This document shows positions 12,203-23,664 of a stretch of 64,000 bases of DNA, piece by piece. Under the pieces are notes generated by a model. The model worked only from the letters and a program-made list of their open reading frames with translations, did not search any database and had not been told where the DNA came from. Location of the stretch: NCBI GenBank assembly GCA_032871835.1, contig CM065298.1, positions 95,107,891 through 95,171,890 on the forward strand, in the 5' to 3' direction. Numbering within the stretch: position 1 is the stretch's first letter; each line of letters begins with the position of its first letter. The position numbers were made by a program, and so were the translations under genes. The stretch is from Dipteronia dyeriana. Lineage: Eukaryota; Streptophyta; Magnoliopsida; Sapindales; Sapindaceae.

Positions 12203-12755
12203 TGAAAGAAAAATTCGATATAAACAAAACGAATTCGGATTACCGTTCACTATCGAAAAATCCGAATTCCAACGAAAGCAGGATCGAACACCTGGAACTG
12301 TATCACTGGTTGGAGAACGATCACACGGTTGGAAAGTCCCCTCTGATCACAATGCATGTTACCTATACTTTGATTGTAGATGAGAGAAAATTCTATAGAT
12401 TTTCTCCACATCTCACTTGTGTTTATATTCTCTGTATTTTGTTCTCTGATGAACGCATGCACATATGCATTATTACATGCAATATTCTCTTACACACACA
12501 TGCCTTTGCATTGCATAGACAATGCTTTCCCATGCACATACACAATACACAGACACAGCCGCACACCCATTCACGTTATTATGTGTGTGTCCTGTTATGT
12601 GTTTTTCAATCAGTCTCCAACACTAATATATATATAGCATAAAACTGCTGATTGGGCTTATGTTTGGGCTTTGCATATATGTCATAGGCATGAGCTTGAG
12701 CTTGGCCCACTTGGGTGTACAATAGGTCTCTAACTCGTACCTAAATATACTAACA
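12203..12755 (-). repeat. Copia element 1, 3' LTR
   Basis: Begins TGAAAGAAAAATTCGATA and ends ATATACTAACA on the plus strand; on the element's own strand it runs TGTTAG...TTTCA. It closely matches 19208-19774. A polypurine-like GAATGAGAGA (minus strand) abuts its inner edge at 12756, as expected at the 3' LTR. Frames inside it are not genes. Confidence 0.85.
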
Positions 12756-13558
12756 TCTCTCATTCGCACAAGTGGAGCCAACACAATTAAGTTACCATAA
12801 ACACGTCATGGGTGCAATATTTATTAATCAACATCTACCACTCCCCAAATGGCGTAAGATGTGATATATACATAGGAGCCTTTAAAACATTTAAACACAA
12901 GTATTATCATCATTATCAAAAGTGTTCATACGGGTAAATGCATCATGTGACCTATGAACAATCAATAATATAAAAAGGGAGCTAACAATCTCAAATGTAA
13001 ATTCTCTATCTACAAGAGATAATTTTATTCATTATTGTATCCTAGATTTAATTTATAATTTTTATCAGTCTAAAGCATACTTAATCCCTCAAAAGTTATG
13101 CTTGACTTTATCACATTTCATGTATTCACAATTGTAACAAAAACAATTGGTTGACCGGTGAATACATAAGTCAGATAAAAATTCATTACATCCTCCCATT
13201 TCATCTCTATCTTTCCGTCTCTAGAACACCTGCTACCCTAGATGTGCCCCATAGGCTGCATTATCATAGTCATAGAAATAACACGCTAAAAGTTCTAACA
13301 TTATCCTATTACTTCAAGATAAAGTGAATGGTCATAAGGACACTGTTTGAAGTTAACGTAAAACTTCAGTGGAACTTACTCAATGAGGAAGTAGAGATTC
13401 ATTTTCTCATTTTCCACATCAGTCATAAATAGCACACGTGGTATGAAACACGTGTTACAGTGAATTTCATTCTAAATAAGAATGCATGTATTTATATTAT
13501 TCAATGTACAGATCTTAGTTTAGTCAAAACTCTCGTGACTAACCTGAGTTCTCAAAAG

Positions 13559-13865
13559 CTCGCCTTTCTCTAGCGCCACATTAAGATCTCACATCTGGCT
13601 TGAATCAGGTATCAATGATAGTGGGGTCTATCACGATCGGTTCTAAAATATATTAGTATTTGTGAACCTCATCTTGACAAAGTCAATGCGGCATATTCAT
13701 ATATACTAGCTCGCCTCTCTCTAGCACCACATTAAGATCTCACACCTGACTTGAATCAGGTATCAATGATATTGGGGTCTATCATGATCGGTTCTAAAAT
13801 ATATTAGTATATTTACTGTGAACCTCATCTTGACAAAGTCAAGATGACATATTCATATATACTAG
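13559..13865. repeat. Tandem duplication, 151-bp period
   Basis: Two adjacent copies beginning 'tcgcctttctctagc' / 'tcgcctctctctagc' share the phrases 'cacattaagatctcaca', 'tgaatcaggtatcaatgat' and 'gatcggttctaaaatata'. A local duplication within the decayed copia interior. Confidence 0.75.
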
Positions 13866-14748
13866 CTCCGTGAGAATATATCCTACATAATCTCTAATAT
13901 ATATGTGTCTCATCTCATCTTGTTATCTCGACAACTGAGGCGACCACATGTGTAAGAATGCTGGTCTCAACCTGATGACATATTTCTATTACTTTATGTG
14001 TGCAATTTTGCTAGCATTAATGGTAAATTTCCTTACTATTAAAGTTATATCATAATCATCTCAATCTAGGATTATATTGGTATACATTTACCAATCTTGT
14101 AGTATAATTTCTATTAGGCCTTGTACATATCACAATGTACATTAATTAGTTAGTCATACTTTCAAGGTATGTCATAATCCTCTTGACAACATCTCAATGC
14201 TGTAATCAATGATTATATTGGTGTTCACTCACCAATCTTACGACGTAACTAATGATAGACTTTGTACATATAACAATGTACATGAGACTCGGTATGGTAC
14301 TAACATAAAGAACTTATAATTAATAACTAGATCTTATGGAGTTTCAAGGTACACATTGAGGCTAATAGTTTGTAATTTCACAATAGGAGTATCTATGAGC
14401 TCATAATTGTTCATTCTGAATCAACTCTCACTCCTAATTTATATAAGCTATATTGCTCATATAAAATCTCAAAGAAATTTGAGAATTACCATTTCATTAT
14501 GGTTTTACAAACTCCTCGTTATTTCTAGCCAAGACATATAGTCCACATATATAGATAATATAAAAATTACCCTTAACGTATTTAGTATACTTACCATGAC
14601 TATCTTTAGTCATCATTAATTTGTAAGACATTACAACTAGATGAAATAAAAAGATACCACTTTCTAGAGGATTGTTTCAAATCATACATTAAAGCACAAT
14701 TATGAGCTTTTGGTCTTTTGGAATAAAAATTTACAGGCTATTCCATAT

Positions 14749-14850
14749 AAATCTCTTCCTCTAGTTCTCTATCGAGAAGTACAATCATTACATCCATCTG
14801 ATGTAATTTCAGGTTCAAATAAGGCGTATAGAAAAAAACTTTACTTCCAA
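14749..14850 (-). pseudogene. Copia reverse transcriptase remnant
   Basis: The minus strand reads YLNLKLHQMDV followed by ELEEEIYME, the copia reverse-transcriptase block normally seen as LHQMDVKTAFLNG...EEIYM. The alanine-phenylalanine step is substituted and a stop follows directly. Flanking sequence is too diverged to extend the frame. It shows that this interior was a pol gene; it is not functional. Confidence 0.7.
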
Positions 14851-15214
14851 AAAATAAGTTTCTTCATTTGCGATTAATCGCGCCTTATACCTCTCATTAG
14901 TACTTTCCGCCTTACATATGATATATATGGAATCCATATGTTCATAATGGTCTAATGACCAGGCGGTAAGTGAATCAAGTCCCGGACATGATCACTTTTC
15001 AATACTCCATCTCCCCTTCCATTGCTTTCATTCATATATTCGCTTAGTAGATATAAGTAATAGCTCAATTCTAAAATCTTTGGCTCATCACTGTCAAGTG
15101 AAGTAATCATCAAAACTTCTCTTTCAATCTCTGAAAGATGACATTGGAGAATTGTGTGATTATTTCCACGAGTTGGTAAATTATTAAGGTGGCTGATTCA
15201 ACAACTGCTTCATT

Positions 15215-15360
15215 CTCACTAGGGATGAAAGATCCATGCAAATTTCTACTCCCACTAGGGTGTAGACTTCCACTTCCACTTTTACTCCCACTAGGGTGTA
15301 GACTTCCACTTCTACTCCCATTAGGGTGTAGACTTCCACTTCCACTCCTACTAGGGACGG
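15215..15360. repeat. Short minisatellite, about four units
   Basis: The phrase CACTAGGGTGTAGACTTCCA recurs at about 27-36 bp spacing with small changes. In one frame it encodes a repeated LPLGCRLPL string. This is expansion within the dead copia interior and not evidence of a gene. Confidence 0.7.
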
Positions 15361-15980
15361 ATGATCAAGTTAAATTTTAATTTAACCTCCATTCGCGTAT
15401 TAACATATATCATCTAATTCTAAAAATTGGATATCTATATTAAATTCACTTCTATTAAGAAATTCATTCTCTAATAATGACATCTTGTGATTTAAATTCA
15501 GTCGCACTTCTATCTAATTATACATCATCGTTTATTTAATCCTTTTGAATGCAGGGAGTATCAAACAAAGATAAAACTTCTCTTCTTGAATCCAGTTTCT
15601 CATTTCTATGAGATGGATTATAAACATAATCTACATACCCCTAGTGTTGTAGATTAGTCAGACTAGGCTACCTACCTGTCCCGAATTCATATGGTGTAGA
15701 AGTGTTTGATCAAATGAAACATGATTAAGAAAGTAGGTAGAAATTATCATATCTTCTAGTAAGATACTAAATAATTCACATGCACCATCACATACTTAGT
15801 CATTTCCAACAGTATTTAATTCCTTCTTTTCGCTACATAATTTGTTACGAAATCCTAGGAATAAATAAATATCTTTTTATATCTTTCTTACTAAATAATT
15901 CTTTGAACCGTTCAGAAAGATATTTACGTACTCGGTTTATTCTTTAAACTCAAAAATTTATTATCTAATATGATCCTCAA

Positions 15981-16459
15981 ACAAATAATCTGAATGCAAT
16001 CCAATGCTTTCGATTTATGAGAGATCAAATAGATATAACCGAGACTTCTAAAGATATTAATGAATGTATCCGGATATGAAATTTCAATCTAGTTTTTACA
16101 CTCATTCAATCACAAATATAATAATGAATTAGTTCCAATAGAATTCCTGATCTAGTTCCTTATTAAATGGTTTTCTAGTTGTTTTTCTTGCTAGATAATT
16201 TGCATGACTTTTAAGATTAAACAAATAATTTGATTACAATCCAATGCTTTCGATTTATGAGAGATCAAATAGATATAACCAAGATGTCTAAAGATATTCA
16301 TGAATGTAACTGGATATGAAATTTCAATCTAGTCTTTACACTCATTCAATCACAAATGTAATAATGAATTAGTTGCAATAGAATTCCTGATCTAGTTCCT
16401 TATTAAATGGCTTTCTAGTTATTTTTTAGCTAGATAATTTGCATGACCTTTAAGATGAA
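15981..16459. repeat. Tandem duplication, 240-bp period
   Basis: Copies at 15981-16220 and 16221-16459 are highly similar throughout, e.g. 'tgctttcgatttatgagaga' and 'aattcctgatctagttcctt' occur in both. The duplication lies inside the copia interior. Confidence 0.8.
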
Positions 16460-17024
16460 TAAATTCAATTAGTCCTCTATGACTAATATACTTATTCTAT
16501 CTAGTCCAATATGACTTAATCTAGTATGCCAAAATATCAACACCATTACCATTGTAATGACTGAAAAACAAACAAAATTATAATCGTCTTTACTGACGTA
16601 TAATACTATAAAACCATTAAACTATCAAGTACCATATGAATATAATTTGCTAAAATAATATTCATATAACTATCATGATCATTAATGATAACCCGAATCA
16701 ATGAAGATAACCACGGACACTAAAGCCTAGTTAGATCTCAAGTGTATATTAGAACATCATGGAGTCTAAATTTAGGCTACCATGCAAACCCAATTTGTAG
16801 GTACTCAACTCTAAAAAATATTGTTCTAACACATATACATCTTGTCTCTAATAATCTAACTTTACTCAAAGTGTGCTTTACAGTTTCTTGTTGGATGGTA
16901 TATCTTTACTTATTTACTGTCCACGAAGGACAAAAATCAAAAAGAAAATACCTGGCCATAAACTTAAGCATAATTTAACAAATTCTTGAGTTTGAGTTTT
17001 ACTATTTTCGACTCAATGCATTTA

Positions 17025-17064
17025 TGAATAAAAATGACCCAGCTTGTCACAACTGCAACAAGCT
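17025..17064 (-). pseudogene. Copia gag zinc-knuckle remnant
   Basis: The minus strand reads CCSCDKLGHFYS, a C-x2-C-x4-H zinc knuckle whose last cysteine position has become serine. This knuckle binds genomic RNA in the capsid protein of retroelements. It lies upstream, in element orientation, of the reverse-transcriptase remnant, as expected. The surrounding gag frame is lost. Confidence 0.6.
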
Positions 17065-17869
17065 ATTTTTAGTTTTGTCATTCCTCAATTCGTTATCCCT
17101 CAACTTTTTGCATATTCTAATATAAGATTCGGTGGTTATGACTATATTCTCTTCTCCTTTTTGAAATAACTATTTCCACTAATATGCTTAAAATAAAAGT
17201 TTTGTACAAATTGGAATCTTTCATATAATATTGGCTAGAAGCCTAAGCCGCCTCTAAGTGCTCATCTTATACTACCAAAATGATGCGATCGAAACGTGTT
17301 ATATTAATTTTATATATTCCAACTATCATAATAGATCAGATTGTTTAGTCTGTGTATCATGTTTTATATCCTTATTGAAGGCTGCCACTAATTTTGGCGC
17401 TTCTTATAAGTACTCTAAAACTTGATACCGTACATACTAAATTTTAGTACTCAAAATACTACTAAAATTTTCCCTTTAAGCCAAACTCGGAAAGATAAAC
17501 CGCTTTACTTAAATCATATTGTACTTGTAAAAATACATGTGAAATTACTATTTAACTTACTCCGCAACATAATGCGAGTAATTTAACTTCTAGCTTGATA
17601 AGCCTTCACATCTTGTATGTCGAGCAGATAAGTACAGTTCTGAGGTTCAATCTTGATTTATGTTATAGTCTCGAGAGCTTCTTACTCTTAAAATACACTA
17701 AACCTTATAATTTTAATATATTTTTTTTCGATTGCTTAATTAATTAGACGGAAAATTCTGAACGAAGGCTTTTCAACATATATAGCTCCAACTGAAGCTA
17801 ACTTCGGTGGTCAATTTTTTTTTCGCACAGGAAAATTCCATGACCTTTAGAAAACAGTGCTAAAAATTC

Positions 17870-18450
17870 TACTGAAAAAATCCACGGTGGCCGAAAATAC
17901 CACCGGAAACCATCTTTGAAATCCGTATCGGAAACTGTTACCGAAATTCTCACTGGAGACCGTCATCGGAAACTGTAACCAGAAACTGTAACCAGAAACC
18001 ATCACCTAAAATCATACTAGAAACTGTCATTGGAATCCACACCAAAAAAATTGTCACTTGAATCTGTGCTAGAATCCGTCTTATTATAAAAAATCTCATT
18101 CGGAATTTATAGGGCATTAATTCAGCTCCCATTAAAGCGAAACAAATCAATGGAATAATTAATTAAAAAAGAATTATTTTTTTTTAAAAAAAAATTCTTT
18201 GCCGAAAAGCCGTCATTGGTCGCCGGAAACCTACTTATAGTCACCGGGAAACCGCCTTTGGTCGCCGGGAAACCGCATATTGGACGTCAAAAAAATCACC
18301 AGAAAAGTTACTGGCCGCTGGAAAACTGTTAAGCCGGAGTACCGAAATTGGGAACCGGTCAGGTAGGTGATGATGTGGCAAACGGTTACTATTCTTGACC
18401 TTTGAAACTGTCGTCGGAAACTTCCCCGGTGGCTGAAAATCTGTCAACGG
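17870..18450 (-). repeat. Short degenerate repeats in the copia 5' leader/gag side
   Basis: Phrases of the form CGGAAACCGTCA, CCGGAAACTGT and CCAGAAACTGTAA recur many times at roughly 12-24 bp steps. On the minus strand they read as recurring TVS and FPxTVS peptides. They lie between the gag remnant and the primer-site side. Whether they were a coding repeat of the gag leader or a non-coding microsatellite cannot be decided here. Confidence 0.5.
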
Positions 18451-19194
18451 TTTCTTTCACACACTGACGCCACATGTCAGAGTGAGAATGGGCCACTTGT
18501 CACAAAAGAAAAAAACCCACCACGTGTCATCTTCTGGTGTGTCCATGTTTCAACACCAGAACCACTTATGCATGGTATGCCAACACCCACTCATGCCGGA
18601 GGAGAGTGAGATGCACTTGCCGTCTTTCCAGACTTTCCCGATCATGAGACCACCACCATCCGACTCCAAATTTAATTTTAATTCCATTAATGCCCTTAAT
18701 TATGACGTTCGGGTTAGGGGTGAAACACACACTCCGCTCATAGGTGCGTGGAACATGTTCTTCATGTTCTTCACCCACATTCAAGAACAAAATACGTTTC
18801 CAGATTTTGATTTCTAACGTAAATATTTGAAATCGTTTTTCTCCCTCGTTTCTTAACCAACTTATGCAAATGGCATATCGTTGGAAAGTTATCGAAAGGC
18901 TCTATCTAAGGGTACCATGATCGCAGAGAAATATAAAAAATGACAATGAGTTTCGAACCACATAACAATCAGGGATTTCATATTTTAATTCTTCAAAAAA
19001 TTTCTCAATTTTGAAGTTAACACATGGTAAGAAAATCCAGAATATACAATCACATATATGTGTATACAATCATGCCATTTAAAATGAAATATAACAAGTG
19101 TGTGGTGTTATGTCATTATTGAATTGTGAAGCATTCAAAACGTGAATATCAATTCCTAAACATGACATTTCTACCAGTATACAGTCTCAATCAT

Positions 19195-19207
19195 GCTCTG
19201 ATACCAA
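19195..19207 (-). promoter_or_regulatory. Primer binding site for initiator Met-tRNA
   Basis: The minus strand reads TTGGTATCAGAGC directly after the LTR end, complementary to the 3' end of plant initiator methionine tRNA, the usual primer for copia reverse transcription. It proves minus-strand orientation for the 12203-19774 element. Confidence 0.9.
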
Positions 19208-19774
19208 TGAAAGAAAAATTCGATATAAACAAAATGAATTCGGATTACCGTACACCATCGAAAAATCTGAATTCCAACGGAAGCGGGATCGAACATCTGG
19301 AACTGTATCACCGGTCGGAGGACAATCACACGATCAAAAAGTCCCCTCTGATCACAATGCATGTTACCCACACTTTGATTATAGATGAAAGAGAATTCTA
19401 TAGATTTTCTCCACATCTCACTTGTGTTTATATTCTCTGATGAACACATGCACATATGCATTAATACATGCAATATTCTCTTGCACACATACATGCCTTT
19501 GCATTGCACAACACACACACAAAAGCTTTGCATTGCACAGATAATGCTTTCCCATGCACATACACAATACATAGACATAGCCACACACCCATTCACGTTA
19601 TTATGTGTGTGTCTTGTTATGTGTTTTTCAATCAGTCCCTAACACTGTATATATATCAGTGTTAGGGACTGACTGAGCTTATGTTTGGGCTTTACATATA
19701 TGTCAGGCATGAGTTTGAGCTTGTCCCACTTGGGTATACAATGAGTCTCTAACACATACTCAAATATACTACCA
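19208..19774 (-). repeat. Copia element 1, 5' LTR
   Basis: Matches 12203-12755, with small indels, including the extra tract 'aacacacacacaaaagc' near 19510. It is directly preceded (plus strand) by the primer binding site. Flanked on the right by GTACT and the second half of the interrupted MITE. Confidence 0.85.
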
Positions 19775-19880
19775 GTACTTAAAATACTGACCCTACCAAT
19801 ATATTTGTAGCAAGTCTACAATCCCATTAATGAAACCACTATTTTATATACCGATCGGTCAATATCTAATCATTATTCTT
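19775..19880. mobile_element. MULE-type MITE, copy 3, right half
   Basis: Begins with the duplicated GTACT and ends CGATCGGTCAATATCTAA then ATTATTCTT, the inverse of the left half at 12168-12202. Together the halves form one MITE split by the copia element. Confidence 0.6.
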
Positions 19881-20589
19881 TAAGAAAGGGTAGGTTCTTG
19901 AAAAATACAACTAACCATATTTATTTGAAAAAAAAATGAATTGGGAATGTGACAGAAGATAAGCTTGTCATGAAAAAAAATCTATTTTAATTGAAAATAA
20001 AAAATAAAAACATAACCATTTAAATTGGTTCGTCCGTAAAGATAAGGCTGTCTTGAAAATACAACTATCTATATTTAATTGTAAAAAAAGAAATAGTTTT
20101 ATTTGGAAAAGAAAATTTGAACGTATAAATTGCAAAACAGCCTGAATTGGTCTGTGGCTGGAAGTAGGGTTCAACTATTTATATTTAATTGATAAAATAT
20201 TATTAGGCTTACTAGGGTGTCTGACGTTGTGGATAAGATTTAAGAAAAACGTTAATTTTTTTTTTAGAAAATACAACTTTGTATTTAATTGGAAAAAATT
20301 TGAATTGGATTAGCAGTAAAAGGTAAGGTTGTCTCGTAAAAACAACTCTATATTTAATTGAAAAAAAAAAGAACCATTTCAATTAGGTATGTGGTCAAAA
20401 TAGAGTTGTCTTGAAAATACAATTATATAATATTTGATTGAAAGAAATTAATAGTTTATATTGGGTGCGAAAGATTTTTTAAAAAATTGTTCGTTTTTTG
20501 GGTTAGTATTAACACGTACCCTTCTTAAAATACAAATAACTATATTTATATAAATAAAAAATTGAACGGTAAAGTTGTTGTGAAAAAAC
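19881..20589 (+). repeat. Array segment between two copia elements
   Basis: Array units with the usual CTTGAAAATACAACTATC and TATTTAATTG cores, same orientation as further left. The segment is cut at AAAAC (20585-20589), the target duplication of the next copia element. Nothing coding. Confidence 0.75.
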
Positions 20590-21131
20590 TGTTAGGAATT
20601 CGATTAACACAAAACTATAACATGTTTAGGCACAAAATTAATTCGAATGTTTAACCTAAACATGTTTCTATACATACTTAACCAAACACTAAATATACAA
20701 TATTGATCCATGTCAATTCAAGAGAAAAGTGGAAAAGAATCAATAAGCGGAAGCGTAGCTGAATCCATCGCTGGAGATTTGTAAACGGGTTGTGATCTTC
20801 CAAATTATCAAGACCTTTATGAACCCTACCGTGTTCTATTTTGCTCTGTTGATGGGGATACAGAGAAAACAAAAGTATCGTGTAATTTGGAGACCATAAC
20901 CCTAAATATATATAATAATCAAATTATTATATGTTAGCTATTTCTAATTCGGCCCCTCAACAAATTAGAAATAACACTCTGGTATCTACACATTAATTCC
21001 ATGACAATTATACCCTTAAGCCTTAATACTTTAAATCTTAATTAGATCATTTTAATTTAGGCTTAACCAAAAGATAGCACAACACATTTAATGTTCACAT
21101 GTGTGGCCCCATATGATGGAATTTTCCAACA
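20590..21131 (-). repeat. Copia element 2, 3' LTR (542 bp)
   Basis: Plus-strand ends TGTTAGGAATTCG and AATTTTCCAACA; equal in length and nearly identical to 26235-26776. The polypurine tract CAGTGGGAGATTG (minus strand) adjoins its inner edge, marking it as the 3' LTR. Confidence 0.95.
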
Positions 21132-21561
21132 ATCTCCCACTGGGCCATATATGTAACTTTACAAATGTGTATGACTTTATGAGCTCTAAAATTTTGCTAT
21201 CACAATTTTAGGGTATATCCGAACAATCTCGTCCATTGATTATGCCAACATAGGATCAAAGAGGCTTTCGTCACATTTAGTGACTAAACCCATCAATGGT
21301 CACGTATACCAACATAACCAAATGACATAGATCAATCATGGATGCGTAGCATGGAAATTACATGCAATGTGATCTATACATGTCTATTCCAACTGGTCCT
21401 ACTTTATTCCTTAGTGAGATCAAAACTTAACACAATGTAACAGAATGTAATTAACCGAATACTTTATTTCTGATCAGAAAAATATCCAAATACATAAATG
21501 CATAAATATATCCAAAATAAAAAATATAGAGCAATACAATACAAAATTATACAAACTCCCA
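21132..21561 (-). other. Copia element 2, 3' untranslated region and polypurine tract
   Basis: Non-coding stretch between the end of the RNase H frame and the 3' LTR. The minus-strand GTGGGAGATTG at the LTR border is the primer for plus-strand DNA synthesis. The rest has no feature I can name. Confidence 0.7.
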
Positions 21562-22146
21562 CTATAATGTGATATCCTCACACAAAATAACACCCATATG
21601 AGCAGTGTGCTCATGAAAGACCTTGGGTGGTAATCCTTTTGTAAGCGGATTCGCTATCATGGAGTTTGTCCCAATGTGCTCTATGGATATATGTCCACTC
21701 TGTACTCTTTCCTTCACAACTAGGAACTTAATGTCAATATACATTGACTTAGATGAGCTCATGTTGTAGTTAGAATATAGCACTGCTGACTTATTGTCAC
21801 AATATAGTTTGAGTGGTCTTTCAACACCCTCCAGAATGCGCAGCCCAGTGACAAAATTCCGTAGACATATTCCATGGTTGGATGCCTCATAGCATGCTAC
21901 AAACTCTGCTGCCATGGTGGAAGAAGCTATGAGTGTCTGTATGACACTCTTCCAAGAAATAGCTCCACCAGCCAACAGGTATATGTAGCCTGATGTGGAT
22001 CTCCTACTGTCTTGACATCCAGCATAATCAGAGTCAGAATACTCTATGGTCTCAAACTGATCCGATCTCCTATATGCGAGCATGTAATATTTTGGTCTCT
22101 TCAAATACCTTATAACCTGATTGGCTGCTTTCCAATGACCCATCAT
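21562..22146 (-). CDS. Copia RNase H domain (C-terminal part of pol)
   Basis: An open 194-codon frame encodes the copia RNase H, which removes RNA from the RNA:DNA hybrid during reverse transcription. Visible blocks, in order, are YSDSDYAGC near residue 36, RRSTSGYIY and AISWKS, then ASSTMAAEF with the catalytic glutamate, LYCDNKSAV with a catalytic aspartate, and IEHIGTNSMIANPLTKGLPP near the end. The N-terminal methionine is internal to pol, so the frame is a fragment of a polyprotein; the link to the reverse transcriptase (22147-22412) is broken. It ends with the natural stop before the 3' untranslated region. Confidence 0.9.
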   Translation of the reverse strand: MMGHWKAANQVIRYLKRPKYYMLAYRRSDQFETIEYSDSDYAGCQDSRRSTSGYIYLLAGGAISWKSVIQTLIASSTMAAEFVACYEASNHGICLRNFVTGLRILEGVERPLKLYCDNKSAVLYSNYNMSSSKSMYIDIKFLVVKERVQSGHISIEHIGTNSMIANPLTKGLPPKVFHEHTAHMGVILCEDITL

Positions 22147-22412
22147 AGAGTTACTTAAATATATCTGCTTAACATACCAACAATGTACGCAATATCAAGA
22201 CGCGTACATACCTAAGCATACATTAGACTCCCTATAGCTGATGCATAGGGAATCTTCTGCATTTCCTTAGCTTCAAGGTTACTTTTAGAGCACTGATTGA
22301 GACTGAACTTGTCTCCCTTAGCGACAGGGGTGTCACCTGGTTTGCTGTCCTGTATGCCAAACCTTTTGAGCACTGTATTGATATAGGTCCTTTGTGATAA
22401 TCCAAGAATACC

Positions 22413-23123
22413 CTAAGAGCGATCTCGTTGTATCTGGATCCTTAATACAAAGGAGACATCACCAAGATCTTTCATCTCAAAATTATTTGATAGAAATCTC
22501 TTGGTTTCATGCAACATGCCTATATCATTTGTGGCAGGTAGTATTTCATCGACATATAAAACCAGAAATATGTGCTTACTCCCACTGAATTTGTGATACA
22601 CACAATTATCAACAATGTTTATCTCAAAACCAAACGAGATAATCACTTGATGAAACTTATGGTACCACTGAAGGGAAGCTTGCTTGAGTCCATAAATGGA
22701 TTCTGTCAATTTGCAAACCATATTCTTTAGGTCTCCCGACTCAAAGTTTTCTGGTTGCACCATATAAATTGTTTCGTCAATGTTACCATTGAGAAACGCC
22801 GTCTTGACATCCATCTGATGAAGCTCAAGGTCAAAATATGTAACAAAAACCATGATTGTTCTAAAAGAGTCTTTCGTTGAAAACCGGAGAGAAAGTCTAT
22901 TTATAGTCAATCCCTTTCTTTTGGGTAAAGCCTTGAGTCGAATCCCCTTGGTTTTAAATATCCATTTACAACCAATGGGCTTCGCACCTTCTGGTAATGG
23001 GACAAGTACCCAAACCTTATTGTCTTGCATAGACTTATACTCCTCATTCATGGCATCAATCCACTTTTGAGAGTTGGAACCCTGTATGGCTTGATGGAAA
23101 TTGATTGGATCATTTTCCATCAT
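22413..23123 (-). pseudogene. Copia reverse transcriptase, YVDD changed to YVDE
   Basis: A 236-codon frame covering most of the copia reverse transcriptase, which copies retroelement RNA to DNA in the virus-like particle. Visible are the entry block KWIDAMNEEY, VPLPEGAKPIGCKWIFKTK, LHQMDVKTAFLNG, YGLKQAS and the active-site block LYVDEIL. The second catalytic aspartate of YVDD is glutamate. Between residues about 60 and 80 the sequence (KGIRLKALPKRKG) does not match the family, while homology resumes at STKDSFRTIM, consistent with two compensating frameshifts. The frame ends early, before the RNase H. Function is very unlikely. Confidence 0.85.
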
Positions 23124-23198
23124 TCCAATGTTTTCCTCATGTTCCTGGAGAAATACGTAAAAATCGTCCGGAATAGCATTTCTCCTTTCTCTAATGGA

Positions 23199-23660
23199 TC
23201 ACCTTAATGACACTGGTTCTTGAGGTTGTTGAGTTTGTTCATTAGGAACAATTACCTCATCTTGAATGGGGGTTTGTTCAACATTGTCTGGTTGAGGGTC
23301 CAAATTCACTTCTTGATCAATGACAGGTATAGAAACCTGCACATTGTCAAAAGCGATAGTAGGAATCGAAACTGATTCTTCCTCAAAGACAATGTCTCTA
23401 ACCTTATTTCTCCCCTCAAACTCAACATCCTCAATAAATGTTGCAGTTCTCGTTTCAAAAATTGACTGAAGTGTGGGATCATAGAACTTATAGCCCTTAG
23501 ATCGCTCAGAGTAGCCAATAAAGTAGCTGTTCATAATTTTGGAGTCCAATTTCTTTTCATGTGGCATGTAAGGCCTTGCCTCAGTTAGACATCCCCAAAT
23601 GTGAAAATGTTTTAGACTAGGCTTTTTTGCCTATCCAAAGCTCATAAGGTATTTTGCAGC
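23199..23660 (-). pseudogene. Copia integrase C-terminal fragment
   Basis: The minus strand shows GKKPSLKHFHIWGC-like sequence (a stop replaces the residue before the first lysines) followed by EARPYMPHEKKLDSK and SYFIGYSERSKGYKFYDP, the conserved region after the integrase core. An acidic, valine- and proline-rich spacer leads toward the reverse transcriptase, as usual. The catalytic core with its DDE residues is absent upstream; gag sequence begins within a few codons. Confidence 0.85.
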
Positions 23661-23664
23661 TTCA

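Larger units (their letters stand above)
12203..19774 (-). mobile_element. Decayed Ty1/copia retrotransposon, complete ends (7,572 bp)
   Basis: Two LTRs in direct orientation (12203-12755 and 19208-19774) bracket a degraded interior. The flanks GTACC and GTACT form a 5-bp target duplication with one mismatch. A primer binding site beside the right LTR, on the minus strand, fixes the orientation. Only remnants of coding sequence remain: a gag zinc knuckle near 17025-17064 and a reverse-transcriptase piece near 14749-14850, both minus strand and in the order gag, then pol, expected of the family. It sits inside a MITE, so it is younger than that MITE. Confidence 0.85.

Noticed and set aside
12310..12642. 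Histidine- and cysteine-rich frame, with a near twin near 19380-19640
   Set aside because: Both lie at the same place in the two LTRs of copia element 1 and come from CACACA-type LTR sequence.
15189..15380. Leucine/proline repeat peptide that looks like a structural protein
   Set aside because: It is a minisatellite in the interior of a dead copia element.
19195..19207. tRNA-like sequence GCTCTGATACCA, also at 63779-63792
   Set aside because: It is the tRNA 3'-end complement used as primer site; no tRNA body surrounds it.
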